In this document: positions 42,568 through 54,215 of the stretch, one piece after another | Layout of the letters: the number at the start of each line of letters is the position of its first letter | Numbering within the stretch: the first letter of the stretch is position 1 | Assembly (NCBI GenBank): GCA_028673005.1 | Contig: CM054113.1 | Location: 209,179,504-209,243,503 of the forward strand | DNA length: 64,000 nucleotides | From: Tanypteryx hageni | Lineage: Eukaryota; Arthropoda; Insecta; Odonata; Petaluridae | Direction of reading: 5' to 3' | Made by a program: the position numbers and the translations under genes | Notes under the pieces: generated by a model | The model's input: the letters and a program-made list of their open reading frames with translations, nothing else | What the model was told of the DNA's origin: nothing | Databases searched by the model: none

Positions 42568-43872
42568 AGTTGACACCCGTTGAGCCAATTCCTTCCAAAT
42601 CCATAGTTATTGGAAGAGTTTAATTTTTAGTTGTGGCACCCGTTTAGTTGATTCAGTCCAAATATCCTATTATGGTTATATATATATATATAATATTATA
42701 ATTTGGTTAAAATTTATGCAAACAGTTCAACACAAACACTTGTAAAAAGAATTTTTTTTACTTTTATTGTGGCAGCCCTGCTTCCTATATCAATGCTAAA
42801 AATCTTGATTTTGTTTTTTTATGTTGCACAACTCCTTCATACAAAACTTCGTTGAAATCGGTTTGGCCAATTCCTTCCAAATTTATAATTACCGAAATGT
42901 TTAACTTTGCAATTGTGGCACCCCTACTTAGTTAATCGAGTCAAAATGTGTTATTTTGGCCATAAATTTATGTGAAAATTCTATATACCAAATTTGGTTG
43001 AATTCGATTTCAGCCAATTCCTTCCAAAAGCATAATTACCGAAAAGTTTAACTTTGCAATTGTGGCACCCCTACTCAGTTAATCGGGTCAAAATATGTCA
43101 TTTCATCATTAATTTATCTGAAGATTTTATGTACCAAATTTGGTTGAAGTCGGTTTTGCCAATTCTTTCCAAAAGCATAATTACTGAAAAGATTTATTTT
43201 GCGATGGTGGCATCCCTGCTCGATCGATCCGGACCAAATATGTCATTTGTCATGAATTTATGTGAAGATTCTATGTACCAAATTTGGTTGAAATCGGTTT
43301 GGCCAAATCCTTCTAAAAGCATAACTACAGAAAAGTTTTATTTTGCATTTGTGGCACCCCTGCTTGATCGATCCTGTCAAAATATGTTATTTTGGTCATG
43401 AATTTATGTTAAAGATTCTATCTACATACCAAATTTGGTTGAAATCGGTTCAGCCAGTTCTTCCCTGATATATGCGTACGGGCGGACGGACATCGCCGAA
43501 ATTTGGACCGACCGTTCCATGGGGACCCCTCGTAATCGTGAAATTTGGATCGGCCCTTACATTACGATCCTTGGACCCGTAGACCGATTTATCCATTTTA
43601 GGCTCGAAAATGTGTATCACCAAAACATTGATTTTGGTGGAGAATTCATCAAAATCGGTCAATTGGTTGCTGAGATATATTTTTTAAAGACCTATTTGGA
43701 CCAACAATGGAGACTCTCGGGCCCCTGCGGGCCGATTTGAATTATTTTTGGCACTGCAACTCTCATGATCAACTTGAAGCTGCTCCCAAATTTTGAAGCT
43801 CCTACGTTTATTTTCAGAAGAGTTATGACTGCCACAGGTACACACACAGACAGCTTCTTTTATTATTATAGA
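41845..43872 (-). mobile_element. Helitron-like element H4, copy 2, with 145-bp internal repeats
   Basis: Minus-strand 5' end TCTATAATAATAAAAGAAGC at 43872. It aligns to 12430-12974 and 16212-17183 and provides the uninterrupted version of the SINE target. Internal units start at 42988, 43134, 43278 and 43429, each beginning CCAAATTTGGTTGAA, with older units further left. TA runs lie at 42535-42563 and 42679-42692. No Rep/helicase coding. The 3' terminus is not clear in this copy. Confidence 0.75.
42841..43440. repeat. Internal tandem array of H4, period about 145 bp
   Basis: Each unit runs ACCAAATTTGGTTGAAATCG, then CCAATTCCTTCCAAAAGCAT, then TGTGGCACCCCTACT, then a CATGAATTTATGTGAAGATT-like end. 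The spacing of successive starts is 146, 144 and 151 bases. Related arrays lie at about 16370-16880 and 50540-51150. Confidence 0.88.
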
Positions 43873-44171
43873 CAGGGCCGGTCCGAGATACGGGCGCCCC
43901 GGGCGACTGCCCGGGGCGCCTAAGTTTTGGGGGCGCTATCCCAATCATTTATCTATGCAATACTTGCAAGTGACTAAATATTGGATACCGATTTATAACG
44001 ACGAACAGACTAGAATCTTGATTGCATTCCTTTTAATTTTTCATAACCAATAATTTTTACAGAGCGAAGGATACATAACATGTACTTTGTAAATATCTCA
44101 ACAAACATTAATGGAGGGGGCGCTGGGGTGCTATCTCGCCCGGAGCGCCAAAATTCCTCGGGCCGCCCCTG
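43873..44171. mobile_element. hAT MITE inserted at the tip of Helitron H4 copy 2
   Basis: CAGGGCCGGTCC at the left is mirrored imperfectly by CGGGCCGCCCCTG at the right. ATTATAGA is perfectly duplicated (43865-43872 and 44172-44179). 299 bp and GC-rich compared with its surroundings. The duplicated octamer is the first eight bases of the Helitron 5' end. Confidence 0.95.
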
Positions 44172-44313
44172 ATTATAGAATCCAAGTTTTTTGTGTAAGG
44201 CCGCCTACAGAGTATAGTAGGAATAAGCAGTCCCATATTTAGGGTATAGCACATGTATGTGGTTGAAGAATTAGATGCACTTAGATGAAATAATTGATTA
44301 ATTATATACTATA

Positions 44314-45040
44314 CTAGTAAAAGCTGCTTGCATTCTGCAAGCATTTCATTTCACCTTGAAAAACATGAAATTTTCAGACATATTTCATTATTAAAATTAT
44401 TTTTAATTCAAAAGTTTGCACCTCTGCACCGATTTTCGTTCTTTCCTAATGGGACAGTATTGTAGTAAAAGCAATCCCTAAAATTTTCAATTTTAAGAAT
44501 ATTATATTTTTGGTTTTTGTACAAATTCCACACATTTCTGCCAAATTTTAATGTTGTAGCACATCTAGAAGTGATATAATATTTATCTAATTGTTTAATT
44601 TTAAAAAAATGTTAACAGCCGCAATAACAACATTATGGAGATTTTCAAATGTTAATGTGCGCTTTTGCACCAAGCTCTAAATAACTGAAAAAATTCAGCT
44701 CCAAAGCTCGTCTCCTAGTATCTAAACATTTATCTATTTGTTTAAATTTAAGAATTTTTAACAGCCAAAAAAATTAAAATGTCAAAATTTCTATATTTTA
44801 TATTCGGTTATTTTACGAATTCTACCTTGAAAACAATTTCAGCTTCGTAGTTCATTCATAAATACATTAACATTAAATATTTTTTTAAACAGCAAATTTT
44901 TGCGGCCGCAATATTGAACTTTTTTGAGTGTTTCGATTTCTCTATTCGGTTTTGCACATACTCCTACCTGCATAAAAAATTTCAAGTCTCCAGCTCATCT
45001 GGAAATGCCTAATCATTAGTATCCTCCTATATAATAATGA
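44314..45040 (-). mobile_element. Non-autonomous Helitron H3, copy a
   Basis: Minus strand: 5' TCATTATTATATAGGAGG at 45040 (preceded by A), 3' CTAG at 44314 (followed by T). The subterminal hairpin GCTTGCA-TTC-TGCAAGC is at 44326-44342. It matches 51174-51959 and 61522-62235. 727 bp, no coding. Confidence 0.85.
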
Positions 45041-46686
45041 TATATGACATATCGTAAGTAAGAAGCAGATATATAGCAGAATGATAACACGATAAGTTTT
45101 CTAATTTGAAGTTTTTTTATGTCGTTTCATGATTTGTTATTTTGTGTTAAAATTAGAATAAAATGTGTTTATTAATTTCCTGAAATTTCCGTTGAAATTT
45201 ACGATTTGCGTGGGGCCCATGGGTCTCTTAATCTGGCCCTACATAAAAGTAAATGTTCTTCTCGACTTCTATGAATGAATTTTAAAGTTCCAGTCTTCCG
45301 CTTGCTTCTTTCTCTCTAATTAAGGAAACCGCGAGGCGAGCAAATTTCACTTGTTGCCGTCAAACTCGTTCTTGATTCACTTCGGCCAGCGATTGACCTC
45401 ACAGAGCGCTTGTGACCTAGACCCACTTTTCTCGAAAACTTCAATCCCTTTTTCTCGGACCCTTCCAATTCCACTTCCTCCACCGCCTCCTCTTGTGTAA
45501 TGTTCACTTATTATTCATCTTCTCCTGCCTTATGTTAACTTCTTCTAAATACAAATGAGGAATAAGTTATGTTCGTGGAATGTTTGTGATTTTTATCTTC
45601 ATCCTCTATTTTTTTATATCGAAGTTTTAAATATTAACTTCGCGCGAAGGATTTTATTCTCATCGGAGTAAAATATTAACCTGATATTCCACCATTGTCA
45701 ACTTAACATCCTTCTCAGAAAACTCATACGTTTATAGTTTATATTACCTTTTTAGTGTGCAAAGTAAAATTTGCTTAGCATAAATAAAAATAACGTTTAA
45801 AATCTAAAAAATACTTTATTTTAATTCTCTCATTGTTTCATTGTGAGGACATTTTATAGATTTTCTCAGATTTTAGGCAAATGAATACCATTGAAAAATA
45901 TATATTAGTATCGATAATTAAAAGTTTTTAAAATGAAAAAGATGTCTGGGTTAATTGAGATAATTGAAAATTTTTGGATACCATCCCAGAATCTTTATAT
46001 TGTTTATTTTTAACTATGACCCATTCCTTTTCTATTTAGATCGACTTAGAAGCTTAGGTGCTTTCTCTAGGGCCAGGTCATACTGGCATCCATGGTTATC
46101 ATATATTTCCATTATTTTTTAATAATACGGCTTTTTTACATATAAGGGCTCTTGCAAATCTCTGTGCCAGTAGTTACCTCGTCTATTTTACACAGCGTAA
46201 TTCAAGTCAGAGAAAAACCTACCCTGGAACGCTTTTTATGTACTATTTATAAAGTGTAATCTCGACGAAAATTGCAACAACTAGCTTGAAGTATTTATGT
46301 CACAAGTTCGATGTAATCGATTAGAAAATTATTTTCGAATAAATTTTTGTGCTTGTGCTTCTTCCTAATTGTGGCGTTAAAGAATTCGCTGATATCAGTT
46401 CGACCATTTAAGTTTAACCATGGTTTAAAAATGAGAGAAAGTGGAAGCATCTCGGCTGACTGAAGTTAGTATCTACGTATCATTTCACTTCGTGATACAA
46501 AAATGGTGAATGAGAAACAGCTGATGGGAAGAGCTTAATTACACACATTCACAGTACCATTAAATTTGCGTCTCTGTTTCTATTTATTATTTATTGCTCC
46601 TGCATCACCTCTTTCTACCCATTTCTGTTCCTTTCCTTTATTATTTTCATTTTTTCATTTTTTTTATTTCCACTCCGTCTCCTTGA
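45041..46686. other. No gene recognised
   Basis: AT-rich, apparently unique. A GC-richer patch at 45316-45500 is open on the minus strand for 63 codons without family resemblance. Confidence 0.3.
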
Positions 46687-47092
46687 CCCTGGGTATCAAA
46701 CTCACATCAGTGCGCGGGCCGTATAAAGGCACTCCACCAAATCCGCGGGCCGCATTACATAATTCCCCTTCCCTTACACCTTTTCATATCCTTTGAGCAT
46801 TCACTCTCCCCTTCTACAAGTTTGAAATCTCTCCAACCTTAGGATGCAATCTTAAACCCACACATTATGAAAATGTGAGATTCGGCGTCGTGGATTAGGT
46901 CCTTCGGACAAGCAAAAGACTCGTTAACTTCGGGAAAAACATCCATCCCCAACTGTGCAGGGTATTTTAATAAACTCCGGATATTTTAAAAGTTCTGACT
47001 TGCATGAAATATTTTATAAGAAATACATCTGAGTTTGAGCGGTGTAATAAAAATAACTAACATACTTCGTGGGCCGCGATTTGTGACACCTG
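46687..47092. mobile_element. Probable hAT MITE (GGGCCGC type)
   Basis: The left part CCTGGGTATCAAACTCA with GCGGGCCG, and the right part GTGGGCCGCGATTTGTGACACCTG, form degraded inverted repeats of the kind found in hAT MITEs with CAGG ends. No good 8-bp duplication, so the call is tentative. Confidence 0.5.
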
Positions 47093-48368
47093 ATCCAGAC
47101 TTTCCTGGCCTCATAAATTCTGATTGTCACCACAAATGCTTTCTATTGACCGTCATTCGCAGCAGTAAATTTACTCTCCCTCTTTTTCATTTCAATTTCT
47201 TTATAGGATTAATTTCTCTTGATACTCGCACTTATACTTCCGTTATTCAGTTGTCGTCCGTAAAAGATAGTAAAAGATCAGTTTAAATACATAGATTATT
47301 AGGAAACATTGGCCGGAAACGAGCCCCGAGAAATTGATCAAACAAGCGGCATGGGAGAGTGGAATAAGTAATCGAACAATTTTGGGTAGTTTTTGTACCT
47401 AAAGTGGCATCCATTCCAATTTCTTCTCTCAACCGTACTTGAATTGAAATTACAGACTACTAACAAGGAGAGCACACGGTAGTGGGATCACGGATTTATA
47501 TGAAACTTGGTAGGTGCATAGCTCTGGATTTCAGGATTACTGCAAATCCCCTTTTGGGCGTATACAGCAGATAGTTTTTCCGAAAATCGCGATTAAATAT
47601 TGCAATTTCTCGTCTACTGGAATGCATGTCTTAATGCACGCCTCATTGCTCTAGTAGCTGTTGGCGGTGAGTTTATAACGAGTGCGTCCTAAACGTGAAG
47701 GCGCGAGTTCGATTCCTTCGTGTGTAGCTTTTTTTATTTCATTCCTTTTTTGTATTTCGCATTAAAATTTAACTGGCCAACCACGTTCGTATTTTTATTT
47801 TTTTCTATGTTTTTAGGTGGTGGTCCGGATTTTTTCTCTCGAGTCATTCAACACACGATTGTCTCAAAAAAGTTTAAATTATTAGATCGCATATTCTTCA
47901 TTGATCTCGGCACACGCTACAACCTATATCGATGCTTATGACATGGAAAGGATCCCTGAAATTATTTTTGCGAAGACTTCCACAGACTACTTAAAATATA
48001 CCCAATAGGCGGAGGTATATCTGACAAAGGAGCGTTGAAAGTATAAAAGAAAATGAACTGGTGAGAAGTCCGTTAAAAGCACAGTAATATAAATAAATAA
48101 AAATATTTCTTTTATGAATCCCTCAGAAATTCGGTGTCTCATATAGTGTGACATTACGTTCTCTTTGGACAGCAGTTAATTTTTCAGCCACAAAAAGCAA
48201 AATATTACAGAAAGGAAACGAAATCATGGCAGTAAATACATGAAAAAAAATTATACATGATGATATCTGTCATAACAACGCAGTATTTCAATATCGTAAA
48301 TAGGGATCACACTCAGCGGGGGATTCCGAATTTTTAGGACTATGGGGTGATATTTTCAAGGGACCCAT
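47093..48368. other. No gene recognised; one tRNA-like stretch
   Basis: Apart from the tRNA-like sequence at 47640-47720 the region is featureless AT-rich DNA up to the TA array at 48369. Confidence 0.3.
47640..47720 (+). repeat. tRNA-like sequence with B box, probable SINE relic
   Basis: CTCTAGTAGCTGTTGGCGGT, then AGTGCGTCCTAAACGTGAAG, then CGCGAGTTCGATTCC resemble the D-arm, anticodon-arm and T-arm order of a tRNA. The B box AGTTCGATTCC is at 47706-47716. The acceptor stem does not pair, so this is not a functional tRNA gene. Confidence 0.45.
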
Positions 48369-48369
48369 C

Positions 48370-48417
<48 letters not shown>
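48369..48417. repeat. (TA)n array
   Basis: TA run on the 5' side of a Penelope tail fragment. Confidence 0.95.
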
Positions 48418-48419
<2 letters not shown>

Positions 48420-48542
48420 GTGTGCGTGTTTATTTACGTGTGTCTCTTCGACGCCCCCAGCAGCCTGCCAACTTGGTAAGTGTCCGCTGGGCTTCCTTCA
48501 ACACCTTGTTGACACTCTCATCACTACCTTTTCTTTTCCTGA

Positions 48543-48547
<5 letters not shown>
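48418..48547 (+). mobile_element. Penelope-like 3' fragment, copy 3
   Basis: It matches 6137-6272 closely (TACGTGTGTCTCTTCGACGC, AACTTGGTAAGTGTCCGCTG, CAACACCTTGTTG), with a deletion of TCCTCAACTTGG relative to copy 1. It ends in CCTGAAGTTTATATATA and (TA)n. The hammerhead-like core is absent because the fragment starts downstream of it. Confidence 0.88.

Positions 48548-48605
<58 letters not shown>
48548..48605. repeat. (TA)n array
   Basis: TA run continuing from the 3' end of the Penelope fragment. Confidence 0.95.
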
Positions 48606-48612
<7 letters not shown>

Positions 48613-48888
48613 TATATTTCATCATTCGATCTATGAGAATGGATGCTCGAAATCTATTCATCTTTAGCCCCCTAAATCTGGGAATCCTGGGCACCAGCCC
48701 ATATACGTAGCCTGTGGTTAAATTCCTCCTGATCACCCTATATTTCAGCGTGGATAATTCCATCCCATTTGTTAGATATCTATTGATCGCAACAAAAAAT
48801 AAATACCTCGGGGTTAGTATTAATGCCGAATAAGTACAAGGAAACTCCTGAAATAAGGTTAGAATGGCCGTAAAAAGCAGACAACACA

Positions 48889-48981
48889 TTGTTTGAAGGC
48901 GTTTTCGGAAAGGCTGCGTTTTGAGCTTTTTAACTTAAAAATGCTCGCAACACAGCCTCTCCCGAAAGCGCCTTCTAACAA
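48889..48981. repeat. Long imperfect hairpin (about 44-bp arms)
   Basis: The left arm GAAGGCGTTTTCGGAAAGGC and the right arm GCCTCTCCCGAAAGCGCCTTC pair with few mismatches. Pairing continues inward through TGCGTTTTGAGC / GCTCGCAACACA to a loop of about 5 bases. It may be a tiny foldback MITE or a hairpin RNA source. Confidence 0.7.
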
Positions 48982-49528
48982 CGCTGTTCGCTGGGGAAGT
49001 CTACAACCCAAGAGAATACAACACAGTTTGAATTAGTGTAATACCATTACGACCATAGTTAATGTCACTTTCCTTCCCATTGCCCTATACACTTTGTAAA
49101 ATTCGTAAAGTTCAGTATGATCTCCAGATTGCATCTATATTTCTTCTGTAGTTTTATCACTGCCATTTTCAGCCGCACACATTAACGTTTTTAAAACTGA
49201 ATTGTGACGGTAGTCTATTTTATGATGTTACTGAAGTGAAGGAGTTTCGATAGAATGGTGAAGATCAGCGAAAAAGTATCATATAAATTTCCATCGTTGT
49301 TATCTAATTTCAAATCAAACTTGGAAAGGGAAAATAAGAAGTACGTACTTATTAAAGTATCTCCAACGGTTACGAAAAGGTTATGAAAAACCATATGCGC
49401 ATTTCGGCTTCAAGGTAGCCGTCATAAGCGGTATTCATCGATACTAGATTCTAAACTGCTCTTTAGACGAGACGAACATAAGATTTTTTATACATTTTTC
49501 ATCGCTGTTGGAGGTGCTGGAGTAAGTG

Positions 49529-49837
49529 TTTTTAGCCTACTTTCCAGAATGGAAATAGGCTTATAGTTTTGTCGTTGTGTCTGTCTGTCTGTCCGCCACC
49601 CCCCCCTATTAACCTTTGCACCGATAGACCGATCTTCATGACACTTGGTGGAAATCTCTTGTTACATGGGCCAAGCTCCCTAGGATAGTTTTTGTTGCGA
49701 AGATTGAAAGTCCTGGATTCTATTCCAAGAACTATCCTTCCCATCTGATTTACATGGGAAATCTGAAATCCATCATGCAGGGTAATTTTCTCTTGCACAT
49801 TAAAATATCTTAGAATTGTAATATCGGAGCGAGTTTT
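49529..49837 (+). repeat. Interspersed repeat R3, copy C
   Basis: Diverged relative of 2819-3120 and 21150-20853, aligned from TTTTTAGCCTACTTTCC to ATATCGGAGCGAG. The B-box-like site is degraded here (GGATTCTATTCC near 49713). It includes a short (GTCT)n run. Confidence 0.7.
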
Positions 49838-51173
49838 GTAATATTTCTCTGAGGAAAGGAATGAAGATTCTAATTTTTATCGTAGAATTTTGCTTATCGA
49901 TTATATTTCTTAGAATTTCGCGCAAATACTGGCGATTTTGCAGTTTTTATCATTCATTACAAGAGTGTTGCCATAGCAAAAATTATTGTTGAACTCAGAT
50001 TCGGTATTTTCTAATACGTACACACGTTATTTTTGCCACACAAATACGCGTGATTATTCCGTTCGAATGTATTTGTAGTATTTTATAACGGTAAATTATG
50101 AAATTTGGGAACACACATCCGCGATGACTTTAAAGCTATTAAAGCCAATATCCTATAAATAAAAGAGAATGTTTGTCTGTCTGTCTGTGGCAGCCATAAC
50201 TCTTCAAAAAATAAACATTGGAGTTTCAAAGTTTGGCAGCAGGTTGAGGTTGATCCTGAGAGTTGCAGTGCCAAAAATAATTCAAATCAGCCCACGGGGG
50301 CCCGAGGGTCCCCATTGTTGGTCCAAATGCCGGTTTTTTAAAGATATCTCAGCAACAAATTGGCCGATTTTGATGAATCCTCCAATAATATCAATGTTTT
50401 GATGAGATACATTTTCGAGCCTAAAATGGGGTAATGTAATGAGGGGTCGATCCAAATTTCACCATTTCGAGGGGTCCCCATGGAACGGTCGGTCCAAATT
50501 TCGGCAATGTCCGTCTGCCTGCACGTATATATCAGGGAAGATCTGGCTGAACCGATTTCAACCAAATTAGGTAGGTACATAGAATCTTCACATAAACACA
50601 TGACCAAAATGATATATTTGGATCGGATAGACTAAGTAGGGGTGCCACAATTGCAGCATAAAATTTTCTGTAGTAATGCTTTTGGAAGGAAATGGCCCAC
50701 CCGAATTTAAAAAAATTGGTATATAGAATTTTTACATAAATTCATGATCAAAATGTCATACTTGGACCCGATTAACTAAGTAGGAGTGCCACAATTGCAA
50801 AGTTAAACTTTTCGGTAATTATGAATTTGGAAGGAATCGGCCGAACTGATTTCAACGAAATTTTGTAAAAAGGAGTTGTGCAAGATAAAAAAAAACAAAA
50901 ATAAAATTTTTATGATAGATATATAAAGCAGGGCTGCCAAAATAAAAGTAATAAAATTTTTCTTTTTATAAGTGTTTGTGTTGAACTGTCTGCATCGATT
51001 TTAACCATATCTTAATATTTATTATGTACACATATATATAAAGCTATAATAGCATATTTGTACCTGATCAACTAAACAGGGGTGCCAATATTACAAATTA
51101 AACTCTTTCAGTAACTATGGATTTGGAAGGAATTGGCTCAACGGATGTCAACTAAATTTTAAATATATATATA

Positions 51174-51958
51174 CTAGTAGTTGGTGCTTGCATACTGCAA
51201 GCATTTCATCTCAACATAAAAAAACCTTCATTATTCATATTTCATCATTACACATATATTTTTAATACTAAATATTTCACCTCCGCAGCGATTTTCGTTT
51301 TTCCCACATGTAAAAATAATAGTTTAAACAATCCCCAAATGTTGCAATTTAAAAATTTTTACACATTCTTCATTATGGGGTACTGATGCTACACATTTTA
51401 GCCAAATTTTAAAGTTGTAGCACTCCTAGAAGTAAAATAATATTTTTGTAATTGTTTAAATTTAAATAATTTTTAACGGCCGCTGCATATCGTATGTGGT
51501 AAAATTGAAATGTTTATTTATGCAAATTTACTACTCTGTAAATAATTTGAAAATTTCAGCTTCCTAGCTCATCCCGTAGTACCTAAACAGTTATCCAATT
51601 GTTTAAACTTTAAGAATTTTTAACTGCCAAACAAATTAAAATATCAAAATTTGTATAATCCCTATTTCGTTTTTTTAAGAATTCTACTTACAAAAAAAAT
51701 TTCAACTCCGTAGCACATGCGGAAATACATAAACCATGAAAATTTGTTTAAACAATTGCGAATTTTTATCGACCGCATTGTTGCACTTTTTCAAGATTTT
51801 CGTTTTTTCTAATCGGTTTTGCACAAAATCCTACCTAAGAAAAAAATTTCGAATCTCCAGCTTATCTGGAAATGCCTAAACATTAGTATCCTCCTGTTAT
51901 ATGTTATATGTCATATATATGTTATATCCTCCTCTGTAAGAGTCGTCGATATATAATG

Positions 51959-51959
<1 letters not shown>
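51174..51959 (-). mobile_element. Non-autonomous Helitron H3, copy b, nested in H4
   Basis: Minus strand: 5' TCATTATATATCGACG at 51959, 3' CTAG at 51174, hairpin GCTTGCA-TAC-TGCAAGC at 51186-51202. A and T flank the insertion, which lies within the TA/TG microsatellite of H4. Confidence 0.88.
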
Positions 51960-51997
<38 letters not shown>

Positions 51998-52003
51998 TGT
52001 GTG
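51960..52003. repeat. (TA)n/(TG)n microsatellite of H4
   Basis: A short TA run followed by TG units; the equivalent position in copy 2 is a pure TA run at 42535-42563. Confidence 0.9.
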
Positions 52004-52080
52004 GTTTTTACAAAATACCATAATGAAATCAAGATTTTTAAAGTGGAGCTTAAGAGCAGAGCTACTACAATTAATAAATA

Positions 52081-54203
52081 ATGAAAATCGTTTGCAACGT
52101 AAAAGAAAACTCCTTCCCGAGCGTATTCGGGCGTTTCTGCTAGTAATTAAATAAATGATTAACTGGAAAGTAGACATTATAAGTTCTGTTTGGATCATTT
52201 TGTTTCTTTCTGATTTTAGGCGTAAGACGAGCTCGATCATTCTCTAATAAATTGAAAAGGGAAGTGGTTTTAAAGTACTTTTAAAAAAGTATCTCTTAGA
52301 ATATTTTTATCGGATTTTATACCCTAATTGAATATTACACTGAAATACAATTTACAATTTACGAATTCGTTCACTTTATTTTAAGTGTATAAATTTGTAC
52401 TTCTTTATTCAACATTTTCCAATCTCATGGCTGAGGTAGTATTCCATAGAGTTTATTTAATTGATTTAATTTTCTATCCATAGGATGGTAATAGTTGCAA
52501 ATTAGGATGTCATAAGACAATGGTCTCGTTAATTATTTTTAATATAAGGGACACCGTCGAATCGTAGAGTCCGGAAGTAGATTTGAAAACGCTTAATCGG
52601 AAAACTATGCCTAAATGGTTTCGGCTACAAGGAAAGCAATTTCCAGAAATAGGCCGAGTAAAACAAGTATGTCGGAGGGCAAAAAGTCTCCTCAAGTAAA
52701 TCCCAGGGTTAAAAAAGTCTCCGCGAGCAAAACTTTTGCGTGCATGTGAAAGGGGTCGTCGTCACGGATGTCTGTGCAAAATGCTTCCTGGCCAGTGGCC
52801 TCGTCTCTCTGCCACGTTTCCACAGTTATTTATCGATTCAGGGGACACTATGTGTTTTCTTGGTGAAAATAAATTTTTAAATTCCCATTATAAACGCATT
52901 TTAGCACAGAATTGCTTCTTTTTGAGGGAAGTATTTCTCGGGAATAAATAAAACATGTTCATTCCCCAGTTTTTGTCCCTAACATTCGATTTAATCACGG
53001 TAATTTAGAGAAAAAATGAAAGGGAAATTAAAAACGTGAAGAATATTAACATTTGGATGACTTAACGGAGGCATTTACGTTTATGACTAATTTTTCGTGA
53101 GCTGTGAGGGCTTTCATTAGTGACAGTGCCTTTAAATAGGCAGAACATGTTGAGTTACGTTATCCATCTTTCGCAATAAATCAATTACGAATGATTCTAG
53201 GTGAACCGCTAAAAGGGAAACAACCTGTTTCGGAAATGCAACTTTTATGAAACTCGATATGTTAAACATGTCCTACTCTTCATAAGTTGTACATTACAAA
53301 AGAAGGACAATGGTGCACGCGACTGAATTTATGTAAGGGCAAAGTCTTCCCTTTACTCTCACTCCCATTCCATCCATTTCGACACTTATATGGAAAACTT
53401 TGGAACTAGATCACAAAAAACACTGATAATATAATCACGTTTTAATAACTCTTATCGATATAAATGTATCTTATATAATGAAAATAAAATGTATCAATGT
53501 TATGCAATAAAGCTCAAGGATTTTGTGTTTTAAATGACAAATGGATGCCGAAAGCATGTCAATATTTCTAGACAGAGTTTTATCGTTCAATCGAATTAAA
53601 AGTAATTTATTTTTATTTGAACATTTTTGTAAATGGTATATACCACGAGAATTTCAAGCACGATTTTGTTTTTATTCCTTCGTATGATGGCAATAGAAAT
53701 AATTTTTACATGTTGGGGAAAAAGTAATCGGTTGAAACAGACAGGATCCAATAAAACTGTGAAACCGTAAACTCTATTATCGAATTATACCGATAATATA
53801 GATATGAATAATTGTAGTTCTTCACGCGATGAACTGGGGTTCGCAGGAATTGAATCTCGTCCTGTGCCTGACACGTGCTCCAAGGTCATGCATTGAGGAA
53901 GATAGACAAGTACAACTATCCATAATTCGGAGGACTTCTACACATGTGGAACGTGGAAGCCATCTCTATAGAAGCTTTCTCTCATTTAATGACGAACGCG
54001 TGGTTCTGATGTATGCGCTTGTTGTCCTTTGGTTGAAATTTCTTCTCAGGAGAGCTGATCGTAGAAATAACCGGAAAATGTAAGAAAAAGTCGAGCATCG
54101 CACGGCATATTGTTATATGTTAAAGATTTCAATTTGCACTTATTAAAAATGCATTGCGATATTCCTGATTTTGCTGGAAATTTTAACGCTTGAAAATAAA
54201 GTT
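52081..54203. other. No gene recognised
   Basis: AT-rich, unique-looking DNA with short, unrelated open frames on both strands. Confidence 0.3.
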
Positions 54204-54215
54204 TACTATGCTATT

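Larger units (their letters stand above)
50151..52080 (+). mobile_element. Helitron-like element H4, copy 3, interrupted by Helitron H3
   Basis: The 5' end TCCTATAAATAAAAGAGAAT follows A. It matches copy 2 in reverse orientation through the 145-bp units to about 51173. It then resumes at about 51960 (the TG run and GTTTTTACAAAATACCATAA) and loses similarity near 52080. The gap is Helitron H3. Confidence 0.78.

Noticed and set aside
47640..47720. Functional tRNA gene
   Set aside because: T-arm-like and anticodon-like parts exist but the acceptor stem does not pair.
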